Source: an uncultured Pirellulaceae bacterium (lineage in GTDB: Bacteria; Planctomycetota; Planctomycetia; Pirellulales; Pirellulaceae). Taken from it: a stretch of 39,995 nt of DNA. The stretch spans positions 1 through 39,995 of the forward strand of contig CALLUY010000073.1 of NCBI GenBank assembly GCA_938010615.1. Reading direction: 5' to 3'. Below are positions 25,768 to 34,526 of the stretch, piece by piece; the first letter of the stretch is position 1; the number at the start of each line of letters is the position of its first letter. A model generated the notes under the pieces. The model was not told where the DNA came from, did no database searches, and worked only from the letters and a program-made list of their open reading frames with translations. The position numbers and the translations under genes are program-made.

Positions 25768-25881
25768 GTTGCCCTCGAGCGAAAAACTTTTGAAGGATAT
25801 ACACGCAGAAATCCGAACAAGTGAATCAACATCAGATCCACTCGGTTCGGATTCGCGCATGTATTGATGCGTCAAGTATAC

Positions 25882-26157
25882 CTAGCGTGGTTTTACTTCG
25901 CGAGTCTTACGCTGGAATCCAATCGCGCCCAACGACTTGTAGACTTCTTCCAAAGTCTTTTCACCGAAGTTTGAAATGCTGAGCAATTCCGCACGAGTCG
26001 TGTTCAGCAAATCTTTGACGGTGAAGATGCCCTTCTCTTCAAGGCAATTCGTGGTGCGAACGGTCAAGCCGATCTCTGCCGTGCTCAGTTCAAGCTTCTC
26101 ACGCAAGTCACGAGCTTCTTCTTCAGCAGCACTAAGTGGAATTCTGGTTCTAGCCAT
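25882..26157 (-). CDS. Stand-alone RNA polymerase alpha C-terminal-domain protein
   Basis: This 91-residue protein matches the alpha-CTD of RNA polymerase. The helix-hairpin-helix pattern reads IGLTVRTTNCLEEKGIFTV, LLNTTRAELLSISNFGEKTL and LEEVYKSLGAIGF. In RpoA this domain binds UP elements and activators, but here the N-terminal assembly domain is absent. A 25-residue charged helix (SAAEEEARDLREKLEL) takes the place of the linker. A strong AGGGAGGG lies seven bases before the ATG. It could compete with RpoA for DNA or regulators. The full rpoA is not in this window. Confidence 0.85.
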   Translation of the reverse strand: MARTRIPLSAAEEEARDLREKLELSTAEIGLTVRTTNCLEEKGIFTVKDLLNTTRAELLSISNFGEKTLEEVYKSLGAIGFQRKTREVKPR

Positions 26158-26404
26158 CGGGGTCCCTCCCTAAATTTGTACGAAAGAATTCATTGAAACT
26201 CCGATCGACAGAACCAAAACTCGACATCGGTGTCGAAGTTGATTTACATCACGGGAGATGCGTTTGTCGTCCTTGTTTCAAACTGCTGTGGTTATACCAT
26301 AAGGAGATCAACCTCAAAGCACACGTGCCCATTTTCGCCCGGCTTTCTTGGCTGATCCGCTAGCAAACAACACACGCTTCCACGCCGCACAACGACCAAC
26401 CAAC

Positions 26405-28780
26405 ATGGCAGTTGAAACTCAACAGGAACTCATCCACGGACTCAACGACGGTCAGCGAAGTGCTGTCCAGCAAACCGATGGCCCGTTGTTGATTATCGCT
26501 GGACCTGGCAGTGGGAAAACGCGAGTCATCACGCATCGCATTGCTTTCATGATCGCCAAAGGGATTCCTTCGTGGCAAATCGTTGCGCTGACGTTCACCA
26601 ACAAAGCCGCCGACGAAATGCGGAACCGGTTGAATAAGCTTTCGCCAGGAAACCTCACATGGGCCGGAACGTTTCATCGATTTTGTTCGCGACTTCTTCG
26701 GCAATATGCCGCGCTCGTTGGCCTGCAAGAGAATTACACAATCTACGACATGGGGGACAGCAAGAAAGTCCTCAAGCATGCGATCGCGAATGCGGAAATC
26801 GATGTCAAGCATTTCAGCGCCGATAAAATTGGCAACCAAATCAGCAACCTGAAAAATGAAGGCGTCTCGCTTGAGCACTTCATTCCGCGACCCGGAAACG
26901 TAATGGACAAGATCCTCAGCAAGGTCTATCCGGAGTATCAAAAGCTGTTGCAGATGGCAAACGCCGTTGACTTCGATGACTTGTTGTTGCACTGCGTCGA
27001 TCTGCTGCGTGACAATCCGGAACTTCGTGAAAGCCTCGACCTGAAGTTCAATTACATGATGGTGGACGAATACCAGGACACGAATCGAGCTCAATATCAA
27101 TTGATTCGATTGCTCAACCACAACGTGCAGAACCTTGCCGTCACCGGCGACCCGGATCAATCGATTTACGGTTGGCGCGGTGCGAACATTTCAAACATTC
27201 TCGATTTCGAAAAAGACTATCCTTCGGTTTCGGTCGTTCGACTGGAAGAAAACTACCGCAGCACCAAATCAATCCTGCGCGTCGCGGACCAGTTGATCGA
27301 AAACAACGTACGGCGAAAGAAAAAGAAGCTGATCACGGCGAACGATGAAGGTAAGCCCGTTCGACTGGTTGCTTATCCTTCCCCGCAAGACGAAGCCGCT
27401 GACATCGCCGACTCGATCGCGTTGGCGATTCAAAAAGGCAACCGCAAAGCAAAAGATTTCGCGATCCTGTACCGCACGAACTGGCTGTCTCGAGCGTTCG
27501 AGCACACGCTTCGCCAGTGCGGTGTGCCGTATCAAGTCCTCAACGGCCACGAGTTCTACCAGCGTAAAGAAATCAAAGACGTCATCGCGTACTTGCACTT
27601 GTTGAACAATCCAAACGACAGCGTTGCGTTCGAACGGGTCGTCAACATTCCTTCACGAAAGATCGGCAAGGTAACGCTGACTAGATTGCAACGCTATTCA
27701 CGCGAAAATTCGATCTCGATGATGGAAGCAGCTCGCAATTGCGAACAGATTGAAACGATCAAGAAAGCCGTCGGCAAACGAATCCTTGCCTTCGTTGAGT
27801 TGATGGATGGTTTGTCCAAAGAGGTCGATAGCGAAGTCGAACCTGTGATTCGATCTGTCCTTGCGGCAACGGGCTATCGCGAATGGCTGACCGACGACGG
27901 CAGCGAAGAAGCCTTCGAACGTGCTGGCAACGTTGACGAATTGGTGGTCGCCGCCCAAGAATTCGACAACGAACATCCCGAAGACGGCGGACTGGCTCGC
28001 TATCTGGAACAAGCCGCTCTTGTTTCAGATACCGACGTGTGGGAATCCGATGCGAACTTCGTCACGATGATGACGATGCACGCGGCCAAAGGGCTCGAAT
28101 TCCCTTGCGTGTACGTTGTTGGTCTCGAAGATGGACTGTTGCCGCACGAACGTAGCGTCGGTAACGATGATGAAGTGGAAGAAGAGCGTCGGCTACTATT
28201 TGTCGGGATCACTCGCGCCGAAGAAGAACTACAGTTCTCTCGCTGCCTGAATCGCTTTCGTCGCGGCAGCTATTGGCCAGCAATTCCCAGCAGATTCTTG
28301 ATGGAGCTTCCTCGCGACGAGATGGAGATTTTCGGAGCACAACATCAGCAAGCCGGCATGACGGCGGACGATCTTCAACGCGCAATTGATTCAATGGACG
28401 TTGTCGACGCACCAGACTTTTCTGACTTACCCGCGATCGACATCCACGCCAGCGACGCCGCGATCAGCGTCGGTGGAGATCTGTTCTGCGACCAGGAAAA
28501 CGAGCCAGCAACGAAAAAATCGGCAGTGAAAAAACCCTCGATGGCCAGCCTGATGACCGGTGCCGAACTTGCAAAGCAACATCAAAGCAATGCCGCTGCT
28601 GACCGCCTCGAACCAGAAGCTTGTGAAGTCGGACTTGAAGTCGAACATGTGGAGTACGGCGTCGGGAAAGTCATCGCCATGACGGGAACTGGACGCAAGG
28701 TGACGGCGACGATTAACTTTCCTAATTTCGGCAACAAGAGAATCTGCCTAGCGTTCAGCAACTTGCGTTTGCCCGGTTAA
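26405..28780 (+). CDS. UvrD/PcrA-type superfamily 1 DNA helicase
   Basis: This 791-residue helicase moves 3'-5' on DNA in repair and replication restart. It shows LNDGQRSAVQ, Walker A AGPGSGKT (32-39), FTNKAADEM, TFHRFCSRLL, the Walker B-type MVDEYQDTN, GDPDQSIYGWRGA, LEENYRSTKSIL, TMHAAKGLEF and VGITRAEEEL. A C-terminal Tudor-like piece (VEHVEYGVGKVIAMTGTGRK) resembles that of PcrA, which binds RNA polymerase. The ATG at 26405 matches the family start; the longest frame begins with a TTG at 26348. No Shine-Dalgarno is evident. The stop codon TAA lies inside the first bases of the 145-bp repeat. UvrD, PcrA and Rep cannot be separated with certainty. Confidence 0.93.
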   Translation: MAVETQQELIHGLNDGQRSAVQQTDGPLLIIAGPGSGKTRVITHRIAFMIAKGIPSWQIVALTFTNKAADEMRNRLNKLSPGNLTWAGTFHRFCSRLLRQYAALVGLQENYTIYDMGDSKKVLKHAIANAEIDVKHFSADKIGNQISNLKNEGVSLEHFIPRPGNVMDKILSKVYPEYQKLLQMANAVDFDDLLLHCVDLLRDNPELRESLDLKFNYMMVDEYQDTNRAQYQLIRLLNHNVQNLAVTGDPDQSIYGWRGANISNILDFEKDYPSVSVVRLEENYRSTKSILRVADQLIENNVRRKKKKLITANDEGKPVRLVAYPSPQDEAADIADSIALAIQKGNRKAKDFAILYRTNWLSRAFEHTLRQCGVPYQVLNGHEFYQRKEIKDVIAYLHLLNNPNDSVAFERVVNIPSRKIGKVTLTRLQRYSRENSISMMEAARNCEQIETIKKAVGKRILAFVELMDGLSKEVDSEVEPVIRSVLAATGYREWLTDDGSEEAFERAGNVDELVVAAQEFDNEHPEDGGLARYLEQAALVSDTDVWESDANFVTMMTMHAAKGLEFPCVYVVGLEDGLLPHERSVGNDDEVEEERRLLFVGITRAEEELQFSRCLNRFRRGSYWPAIPSRFLMELPRDEMEIFGAQHQQAGMTADDLQRAIDSMDVVDAPDFSDLPAIDIHASDAAISVGGDLFCDQENEPATKKSAVKKPSMASLMTGAELAKQHQSNAAADRLEPEACEVGLEVEHVEYGVGKVIAMTGTGRKVTATINFPNFGNKRICLAFSNLRLPG

Positions 28781-28920
28781 ACACAATACCGTTCAATGAA
28801 GCCAAAGTCTCTGTGGCATAGGCCTGTGTTCTGCATGTCCACAAGCCAGAGGCTTATGCCACCTCCCCAACTGCAACGACCCTAATGAATCACCTTCATT
28901 GAACGGTATTGCGGTTAAAC
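28776..28920 (+). repeat. 145-bp palindromic repeat, copy 2 (complete)
   Basis: The ends are imperfect inverted repeats of about 26 bp, GTTAAACACAATACCG and CGGTATTGCGGTTAAAC, continuing into TTCAATGAAG. A central hairpin follows GGCATAGGCC and GCTTATGCC. The helicase stop TAA is part of the left end (GTTAAAC). It is the reverse complement of the copy at 1-139, and both copies have the same orientation relative to the gene they follow. No protein is encoded. Confidence 0.9.
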
Positions 28921-28935
28921 AGCACTCTAACCAAA

Positions 28936-29150
28936 GTAGCTCGACTCTCCGAATCGTTTGGCACAGCTTAGCACGAACCTCCGACTCGGAGAGGCTGTGA
29001 AATTTTAGATCCTGTGTTTGTAGTACCGCCTTTAGGCGGAATCGAGCCTGAGCGAAGTAGAGAAATCCCGGTTAAAACCGGTATTACGAACGGCGCGAAT
29101 GCCTTAGTGAAGCACGCCTAGTAAATTCACCGACTCGGAGAGGCGAGGCT
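28936..29150. repeat. Nested repeat block with 14-bp direct repeats
   Basis: CCGACTCGGAGAGG occurs at 28981-28994 and 29130-29143. Between them lie two small palindromes, CCGCCTTTAGGCGG (29026-29039) and CCGGTTAAAACCGG (29068-29081). GTAGCTCGACTCTCCGA (28936-28952) is the inverted partner of the 14-mer. The arrangement looks like one hairpin element interrupted by another. The right end overlaps the stop codon of the minus-strand DUF2293-like gene. Confidence 0.75.
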
Positions 29151-29835
29151 AATTTCCCTGACCACTCAACGCGATCGCCAACGGACATCGGCTCAAGTCC
29201 GCTTCACTCCCATCGCGATACTTGCCCAACACCTTCCGCGATTCCTTTGCCAACATCCGTCGCACTTCACGACGCTTGCCTTTGACTCGCGGAATCTTCA
29301 TGTGATCGTAAGCAGTCGTCTGATGCCGCATCCACGCAATCACTGCCGATTCTGCTCGACGTTCGATCGGTATCCGCTGAGTCCTCGCGACGGTGCCACT
29401 TCCGACTGGCGTAGCGTGTTCGCTAACGGCCTTCGCCAATCGTGTCGCTAAATCCGAATACGAATCCTCGAAATCCAAAAACTGCAGGATCGCAAACGTA
29501 AAGTCTTCGACATACTGAGCCTGCTTCTTGTCGCGTCGCTTGGCGGCAGAAGCTTGCTTTTTTGCATAAGCTTCAGTGCTACGTTCCGCTTCGAATTCTG
29601 CTCTTACCGAAGCAATCCGATCCGCCGGAGCCCAGACTCCGCGGGAAAACGTTCGGCGACCTTTCTTTTCCTTCACCGTCCAACTTGGACCGCGAGCCTT
29701 CACTCGGCGCGTGACACCAGCATCTCCCGGCGGCAACAACTCCCAACCTGCGGGAACCTTTAATACTGTCCCGTCTTCGGTGCGAACGGTGGAAGGCTTG
29801 GGGCCCGGAGCAACGATTCGAGTTTCGGTCGGCAT
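29149..29835 (-). CDS. DUF2293-like protein
   Basis: This 228-residue protein is strongly basic and mostly soluble. The first third has VPAGWELLPPGDAGVTRRVK and a WTV..RKGRR..SRGVWAP pattern. A Lys/Ala-rich helix follows (about 85-110). The C-terminal ~110 residues, with HATPVGSGTVARTQRIPIE and AVIAWMRHQTTAYDHMKIPR, match my memory of DUF2293. That family has no established role; the basic helical content would suit nucleic acid binding, which is a guess. AGGA lies nine bases before the ATG. The small secreted protein ends 30 bp upstream on the same strand. Confidence 0.72.
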   Translation of the reverse strand: MPTETRIVAPGPKPSTVRTEDGTVLKVPAGWELLPPGDAGVTRRVKARGPSWTVKEKKGRRTFSRGVWAPADRIASVRAEFEAERSTEAYAKKQASAAKRRDKKQAQYVEDFTFAILQFLDFEDSYSDLATRLAKAVSEHATPVGSGTVARTQRIPIERRAESAVIAWMRHQTTAYDHMKIPRVKGKRREVRRMLAKESRKVLGKYRDGSEADLSRCPLAIALSGQGN

Positions 29836-29865
29836 GGAGCAATTCCTTATCCCGTCCGTATCGGT

Positions 29866-30273
29866 TTACGGAAACGTTCGCCAGTTGTAAGCGTTGCCTC
29901 GCAAGCCAATATCGCCGCTGGGGATCCCGATGTTGTTAAAGTGATTTTGGTGAAATCCGCCGATGTACCGCGAGTCTACTTCGACTGGATCGCGATACTT
30001 GTGAGTCATCTTGCCGTCCAGAATTCGAGAAACAACAGGGTTGCGATTCTCGAAGTAGGCATCTCTTGAGAATGCCGTTGGCTGAGAACGGTCTTGTGGC
30101 ACGTAGTAGCCGACGTGCCCAGCCGGTTTAACAAAGATCGGCGGATTGACTTGGTGCGTCTTCGTTTGAGCAGGCAGATTGAAGCGACCACGGAAAAGTT
30201 GAGCTTCACAATCCTTTGAATCGGCAACACCGATCAGTATCATCATCAGAAGTGCCGTCGCAATCAGTCGCAT
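29866..30273 (-). CDS. Small secreted protein of unknown function (135 aa)
   Basis: I do not recognise a family. From ATG 30273 (GGGGAG seven bases upstream) the protein has 135 residues and a signal peptide (about 1-22, IATALLMMILIGVADSK). The mature part is rich in Asn, Arg, Tyr, His and Phe, with one early Cys (DCEAQLFRG) that makes a lipoprotein unlikely. It contains HVGYYVPQD and SRYIGGFHQNHFNNIG. The small size and aromatic, polar composition suggest an envelope or surface protein. It lies 30 bp upstream of the DUF2293-like gene and is probably co-transcribed with it. Confidence 0.7.
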   Translation of the reverse strand: MRLIATALLMMILIGVADSKDCEAQLFRGRFNLPAQTKTHQVNPPIFVKPAGHVGYYVPQDRSQPTAFSRDAYFENRNPVVSRILDGKMTHKYRDPVEVDSRYIGGFHQNHFNNIGIPSGDIGLRGNAYNWRTFP

Positions 30274-30551
30274 CGTTTTTCTCCCCAAAGCCGTTCAATT
30301 CATCGCCGAGCATCACATCGTGTGGCTAGTTTAAACTTCGGGATTTCAAGCGTCGCGAAACAACTTGATGGACAGCTTCGGACTAATGCAGACAAGTCGG
30401 TTCAACGGAACGACAGGCAGAATGAAACGCAGCTACGCACCCGTTCAAGGACGGACGTTTCGGTTCCTCGCAACCGCCTACCTCAGGCGAAACGGATTAA
30501 TGGTGCCTCAAGGACGCGACATCGTTTTTCAATCACGAAGTGATGACATGC
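30274..30551. other. Upstream part of a 535-bp gene-free stretch
   Basis: With the element at 30552-30711, this forms a gene-free stretch of 535 bp. Short ORFs have poor starts and atypical composition. I see nothing else in it beyond the likely promoter for the minus-strand small secreted protein. Confidence 0.4.
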
Positions 30552-30711
30552 GTTAGCCATGGACGGGAGTCCATGGTTTGGTTGCGGGTAATCGGAAAGT
30601 CCCGAATGGGACGACACGAAATTACGCAAAACATCCCATGGGCTCCTGCCGTACCTTCGGCACTCAATTCGTCGCGAGAACCTTAACCATGGACTTGCGT
30701 CCATGGCTAAC
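30552..30711. repeat. 160-bp element with inverted ends (CCATGGAC type)
   Basis: The left end is GTTAGCCATGGAC with the hairpin partner GTCCATGG, and the right end is the mirror, ending GTCCATGGCTAAC. Each end is therefore itself a hairpin, and the whole has terminal inverted repeats. The interior has GTCCCGAATGGGAC (30599-30612) and CTCCTGCCGTACCTTCGGCACT (30643-30664). The latter recurs, diverged, directly after the element (30711-30732). It is MITE- or REP-like with no coding capacity. Confidence 0.85.
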
Positions 30712-30808
30712 TCCTGCCGTGCTTTCAGCACTAACGTCTCGGGTTGAGAAACGCGTCGTAAAAAACGCGTTGCCTGTTCCCCAAAACTACGAAATTTCAA
30801 CGCAGCCA

Positions 30809-31615
30809 CTAGCCGTAGAGAATTTCAGATGTCGGTGTCTCCGTCGTCTGCGTGTCAAACTTTCGCAACCCAAGCTTCTGCAATGCGACCAACGAAACGT
30901 AATACGGATTGAGCACCATGTAACGGTGAAATAATCGTCGTGGCTCTTTCGTGAACCGAAACAACCACTCGAGGCCGAACTTCTGCATAATCGGCGGAGC
31001 TTGGGCAAGCTGCCCTGCATGAAAGTTGAACGCGGCACCAACGGCAAGAACGGGCATCCGCAAATCGTCTTTGAATTCGTAAGCCCAAACTTCTTGTCGC
31101 GGACAGCCGAGCCCCACAAGCGTAATCGCCGCTCCACTTGCATTGATCGCCTCGACGATTTCACGTTTCTCTTCAGGAGACACCGTACGAAACTTCGATG
31201 GCAGTACGCCGACTATGTTCAGCTTCGGAAACTTCTTCAGCAAATTCGTCGAAAGATCGTCCAGCAGTTCTTGCTTGCCGCCAAACAAAAAGATTGGAAT
31301 CCCCTCTTCAGCGGCAGCCTTACAAGTTTCCAACATCAAATTCGGACCGTAAACACGATCTTTGAGTTTGGTTCCGTGAATTGAGTTCAGAGCCCATCGA
31401 ACCGGCTGCCCGTCTGGCACGATTAGTTCCAGCTGATTCAGGCGATGTCGATGCACGTTGTCCATCACACCGGTCATCACACCGTGTACCGCCAGCGCAG
31501 AAACACCAAAAGGCTTTCGTTTCTTTGCCGCATCAACAATTTTCGCGGTCGCGGACTCATAGTCGACGGCATCAATTTTTACGCCGACCAGATTGAACTT
31601 CCCAAGATCAATCAT
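30809..31615 (-). CDS. WecG/TagA/CpsF-family glycosyltransferase
   Basis: This 268-residue GT26 enzyme transfers a sugar, often N-acetylmannosamine(uronic acid), to a lipid-linked acceptor in surface polysaccharide or teichoic acid synthesis. The core motifs are [10 protein letters not shown] (about 66-75, with the catalytic Asp of PDG), DRVYGPNLM (GPD is common here, so Asn is a variation), [19 protein letters not shown] and the C-terminal [20 protein letters not shown]. The ATG at 31615 overlaps the upstream stop codon by four bases (ATGA), which settles the start and shows translational coupling to the epimerase. The longer frame to 31702 is spurious. The exact donor is unknown. Confidence 0.9.
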   Translation of the reverse strand: MIDLGKFNLVGVKIDAVDYESATAKIVDAAKKRKPFGVSALAVHGVMTGVMDNVHRHRLNQLELIVPDGQPVRWALNSIHGTKLKDRVYGPNLMLETCKAAAEEGIPIFLFGGKQELLDDLSTNLLKKFPKLNIVGVLPSKFRTVSPEEKREIVEAINASGAAITLVGLGCPRQEVWAYEFKDDLRMPVLAVGAAFNFHAGQLAQAPPIMQKFGLEWLFRFTKEPRRLFHRYMVLNPYYVSLVALQKLGLRKFDTQTTETPTSEILYG

Positions 31616-32694
31616 GACTTCACGACCTCTTCGTCCCAACGTTCGACATTGTGACCGTGGATCTCGGTCAAAATCGTCTTTACGTCTTTGGTCAACTTCC
31701 AATCAGGATAGTGACTCTGGAACTTGCTGACATCGCTGACGTACCAAATATGGTCACCCATGCGATTGTCTTCTGCGTATGTGTATTCGAGCTTGTTGCC
31801 GGTGATCTCTTCACTCATTTGAATCGCTTCCATCATCGAGCAGTGACTGAAGCGACTTCCACCGATGTTGTAAACTTCGCCTTTGCGAGGATTGCGATAG
31901 AAGTGATCGAAAGCTTGAATCAAATCATAGCTGTGAATGTTGTCGCGAACCTGTTTGCCTTTGTAACCGAAGACAGTGTACGCTCGCCCGGTCATGGTGC
32001 ACTTCATCAAGTAAGCCAAAAATCCGTGCAGCTGAGTGCCGCTGTGGTTTGGTCCGGTGAGGCAACCGCCCCGGAAAGCAGCCGTGTTCATGTCGAAGTA
32101 TTTGCCGTACTCCTGAACCAAAACATCCGCCGCAACTTTTGAAGCACCAAACAGGCTATGCATGCAACTGTCGATCGACATGTCTTCCTTAATGCCATCG
32201 TTGTAAGCGTGCGAAGGGTCGATCTCCCAGCGAAGTTCTTTTTCCTCAAGCGGCAATCGGTTCGGCGTGTCGCCGTAAACCTTATTGGTCGAAGTGAAAA
32301 TGAAACATGCCTTAGGGCTGTTCTCACGGCAGGCTTGCAACAAGTTAAGCGTGCCGTTGGCGTTGACGGTAAAATCTTTCTTCGGGTCGCGAGCCGCCCA
32401 GTCATGCGAAGGCTGCGCCGCGGTGTGAACGATCAGCTCGATGTCCGAGCTATACTTTTTAAACAGGTTATCAATCACGTCATCGTCGCGAATGTCCGCG
32501 CTGACGTGTTCGTAGTTTTCTCCCAGCTCTTGCTCCAATTGGCCACGCTGCCAAGCAGTCGAGGCTTCTGGGCCAAAGAATTCGGCTCGCATGTCGTTAT
32601 CGATACCGATAACTTTCAAACCTTTAGAAGCGAAATGGCGGCTGGCTTCGGAGCCAATGAGTCCGGCGGAACCGGTAACGATTGCAATGCCCAT
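31612..32694 (-). CDS. Extended SDR, CDP-paratose 2-epimerase-like (tyvelose epimerase family)
   Basis: This 360-residue NAD-dependent sugar-nucleotide epimerase has TGSAGLIG (7-14) as the glycine-rich Rossmann motif and ADIRD for the acidic pocket. [11 protein letters not shown] and [16 protein letters not shown] resemble CDP-tyvelose 2-epimerase, which interconverts CDP-paratose and CDP-tyvelose. The catalytic YxxxK is read as FGASK (Phe182-Lys186), so the usual Tyr is Phe; I cannot say whether this is common in the subfamily. The close of the protein keeps [10 protein letters not shown] and VYNIGG. The gene overlaps the WecG/TagA gene by ATGA. A glycan pathway is likely. Confidence 0.85.
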   Translation of the reverse strand: MGIAIVTGSAGLIGSEASRHFASKGLKVIGIDNDMRAEFFGPEASTAWQRGQLEQELGENYEHVSADIRDDDVIDNLFKKYSSDIELIVHTAAQPSHDWAARDPKKDFTVNANGTLNLLQACRENSPKACFIFTSTNKVYGDTPNRLPLEEKELRWEIDPSHAYNDGIKEDMSIDSCMHSLFGASKVAADVLVQEYGKYFDMNTAAFRGGCLTGPNHSGTQLHGFLAYLMKCTMTGRAYTVFGYKGKQVRDNIHSYDLIQAFDHFYRNPRKGEVYNIGGSRFSHCSMMEAIQMSEEITGNKLEYTYAEDNRMGDHIWYVSDVSKFQSHYPDWKLTKDVKTILTEIHGHNVERWDEEVVKS

Positions 32695-32965
32695 GAACTT
32701 TGCGTGGAGAAAAATTGGAATGACGGATTTGAATCAACGGAAGATAATCTCACGTTAGATTCCGCTCATTCTAATTCCGGGCGCACTTCGGTCAACGAGA
32801 AAAGCTCGACGATAACGATAAGAATTGCACGTTGTAGACGTTATAACGATTCTTCAAGATCCGACCTAAAGAGGAACGGAGAACATTAAGGTGCTGGACA
32901 GTCGAGTTGAACAGCCTTGGAGCCTTACTTCAGTGCAACTCCAAGTTAAGCATCGATCAGCAAGC

Positions 32966-34189
32966 CTACTCGTAAGAGAATTTGTGAACCGTCGTATGGT
33001 TCAGTGTTTGGCCCGGTTTGAGCAGCGTCGTCGGGAAACTAGGCTGATTGGGCGTGTCAGGATAGTGCTGCGATTCGAAGCAAATGCCTCCATTTGCGTC
33101 AAATCCACCACTGCTTGGTTGGCCGTTGAAATGATTGGCCGTGTATAGCTGAACGCCGGGCTGCGTCGTGAAAACTGACATCTTTCGACCCGATTTGGGA
33201 TCGCGGACGCTCCCAACGAACGCCAATTCGTTCGCGGACTTTCGTTTGACGACGAAGCAGTGGTCGTACCCCTTGGCTCCGGCTGGAGCTGCTTTCATTC
33301 CGGCGTTGATCGTCTTCACTTTTTGATAGTCAAAATACGCGTCGTCTTTCGTTGGCAACAACTTGCCAGTCGGAATCAGCGTGTCATCAAACTCAAGAAC
33401 TTCCTCACACGCGAGCATAAGTTCGTGATCCATCACCGTGCCAGATCCGGCCCCCGCAATGTTCCAATAGTTATGATTGCAAAGGTTAACGTGAGTCGCC
33501 GCGTCAGTCGTAGCGCTGAACACCATCTTCAGCTGATCTTTTTCGTCCAACGTGTACTCAGCAACAACTTTGACTTCACCCGGATAACCTTCGTCGCCGT
33601 CGGGACTAATCAGCGTGAAACGAACACCAGCAGCACTATCGGTTTTGATTAATTCGCTGGCCCAAATCTGTTTGTCAAAGCCAACGTTACCGCCATGAAG
33701 ATGATGGGGCCCTCCGTTGGTTGCCAGTGTGTATTCTTTTCCGTCGAGTGAAAATTTTCCGGAGGCGATACGATTGCAATATCGTCCCACGGTCGTACCG
33801 AAGTAAGAGCTACACGCTTCGTAGCCAGCCATGTCATTGCAATTAAGTGCAACATTGACTGATTCTTCGCCGTCCGTCTTCCCGGGAACACGCATCGCAA
33901 CGATGGTCGCTCCGTAGTCCATCATCTCAAGAACGTAGCCGTTGCTGTTAGTGCAGACAAACATTTTGACGGCTCTTCCGTCTTCCGTTTCGCCAAACGA
34001 CTCTTCAACGACGTCCAGAGCCAGCTGTTGGGTGACTTCTTGCGTTTCGGACAATGAGAACTCATTGGTATCGTCCGCGGCGACTTCCGTTGTTTCACTG
34101 TTGGCGTTCGCGTTTTGCGGCGCAACACGGATCAGCGCCGTTGCAGCGCAACCGAACACGAACGCAAGAATTATGATTCCCAATCTCAT
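32966..34189 (-). CDS. Exported aldose 1-epimerase (mutarotase)
   Basis: This 407-residue protein interconverts the alpha and beta anomers of an aldose. The catalytic features are NGGPHHLHGG with the binding His, the general-acid His region HVNLCNHNYWNIAG, and the catalytic Glu in GGICFESQHYPD. The N-terminus has a hydrophobic signal of about 18 residues (IIILAFVFGCAATAL). The Cys after FVFG gives a weak lipobox, so a lipoprotein is possible. About 40 acidic, Thr-rich residues separate it from the enzyme. GAGGA lies five bases before the ATG. Export suggests that the enzyme handles sugars in the periplasm. The gene is 271 bp from the epimerase, so it is probably not part of that operon. Confidence 0.9.
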   Translation of the reverse strand: MRLGIIILAFVFGCAATALIRVAPQNANANSETTEVAADDTNEFSLSETQEVTQQLALDVVEESFGETEDGRAVKMFVCTNSNGYVLEMMDYGATIVAMRVPGKTDGEESVNVALNCNDMAGYEACSSYFGTTVGRYCNRIASGKFSLDGKEYTLATNGGPHHLHGGNVGFDKQIWASELIKTDSAAGVRFTLISPDGDEGYPGEVKVVAEYTLDEKDQLKMVFSATTDAATHVNLCNHNYWNIAGAGSGTVMDHELMLACEEVLEFDDTLIPTGKLLPTKDDAYFDYQKVKTINAGMKAAPAGAKGYDHCFVVKRKSANELAFVGSVRDPKSGRKMSVFTTQPGVQLYTANHFNGQPSSGGFDANGGICFESQHYPDTPNQPSFPTTLLKPGQTLNHTTVHKFSYE

Positions 34190-34526
34190 TTCGTCCTCTT
34201 ATCATCCTGATAGGAAAGTGCGTGAGACGTCTCATGTCTCCGTTCAGAGGGAATGCAGTCCGTCGTAGACCGCATTCAGATGGCTGGCATTATGGTGACG
34301 CAAAGCCATAAAGGCAACAACATTGCCGGTGGGATCTCAAATTCCCTCAATTCGCCAAATTTTGGGGCATTTCACCACCATCGAGAACCGCTGAGGGCCA
34401 ACTGCCTAACATATCCGCCTCCGCCCGTCAGGTTCCCTTCTTCCAGCAGGCGAGCGTCAAAAGAAAAAGCTCCCGACAGCCGTGCCATCGAGAGCTCATC
34501 TTATATACCTAACGTGATTTCAAACT
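34190..34526. other. 337-bp gap between the DUF11-protein gene and galM
   Basis: Besides the terminator at 34459-34497, this holds what should be the promoter of the minus-strand aldose epimerase gene. No ORF looks coding, and I see no repeat or RNA signature. Confidence 0.4.
34459..34497 (-). terminator. Rho-independent terminator for the DUF11-protein gene
   Basis: Read on the minus strand, AGCTCTCGATGG is followed by CGGCTGTCGGGAGCT and a run of T residues broken by one C. It lies 30 bp after the stop codon of the gene at 34527. Confidence 0.75.

Noticed and set aside
26360..27160. 266-residue ORF on the minus strand
   Set aside because: It is fully antisense to the UvrD/PcrA helicase, whose motifs are intact.
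30483..30809. Possible transposase remnant in the gap upstream of 30809
   Set aside because: The translation reads through the repeat hairpins and shows no transposase motif. The structure is explained by the 160-bp element.
32158..32889. 243-residue ORF on the plus strand
   Set aside because: It is antisense to the epimerase and extends into a gap with no recognisable domain.
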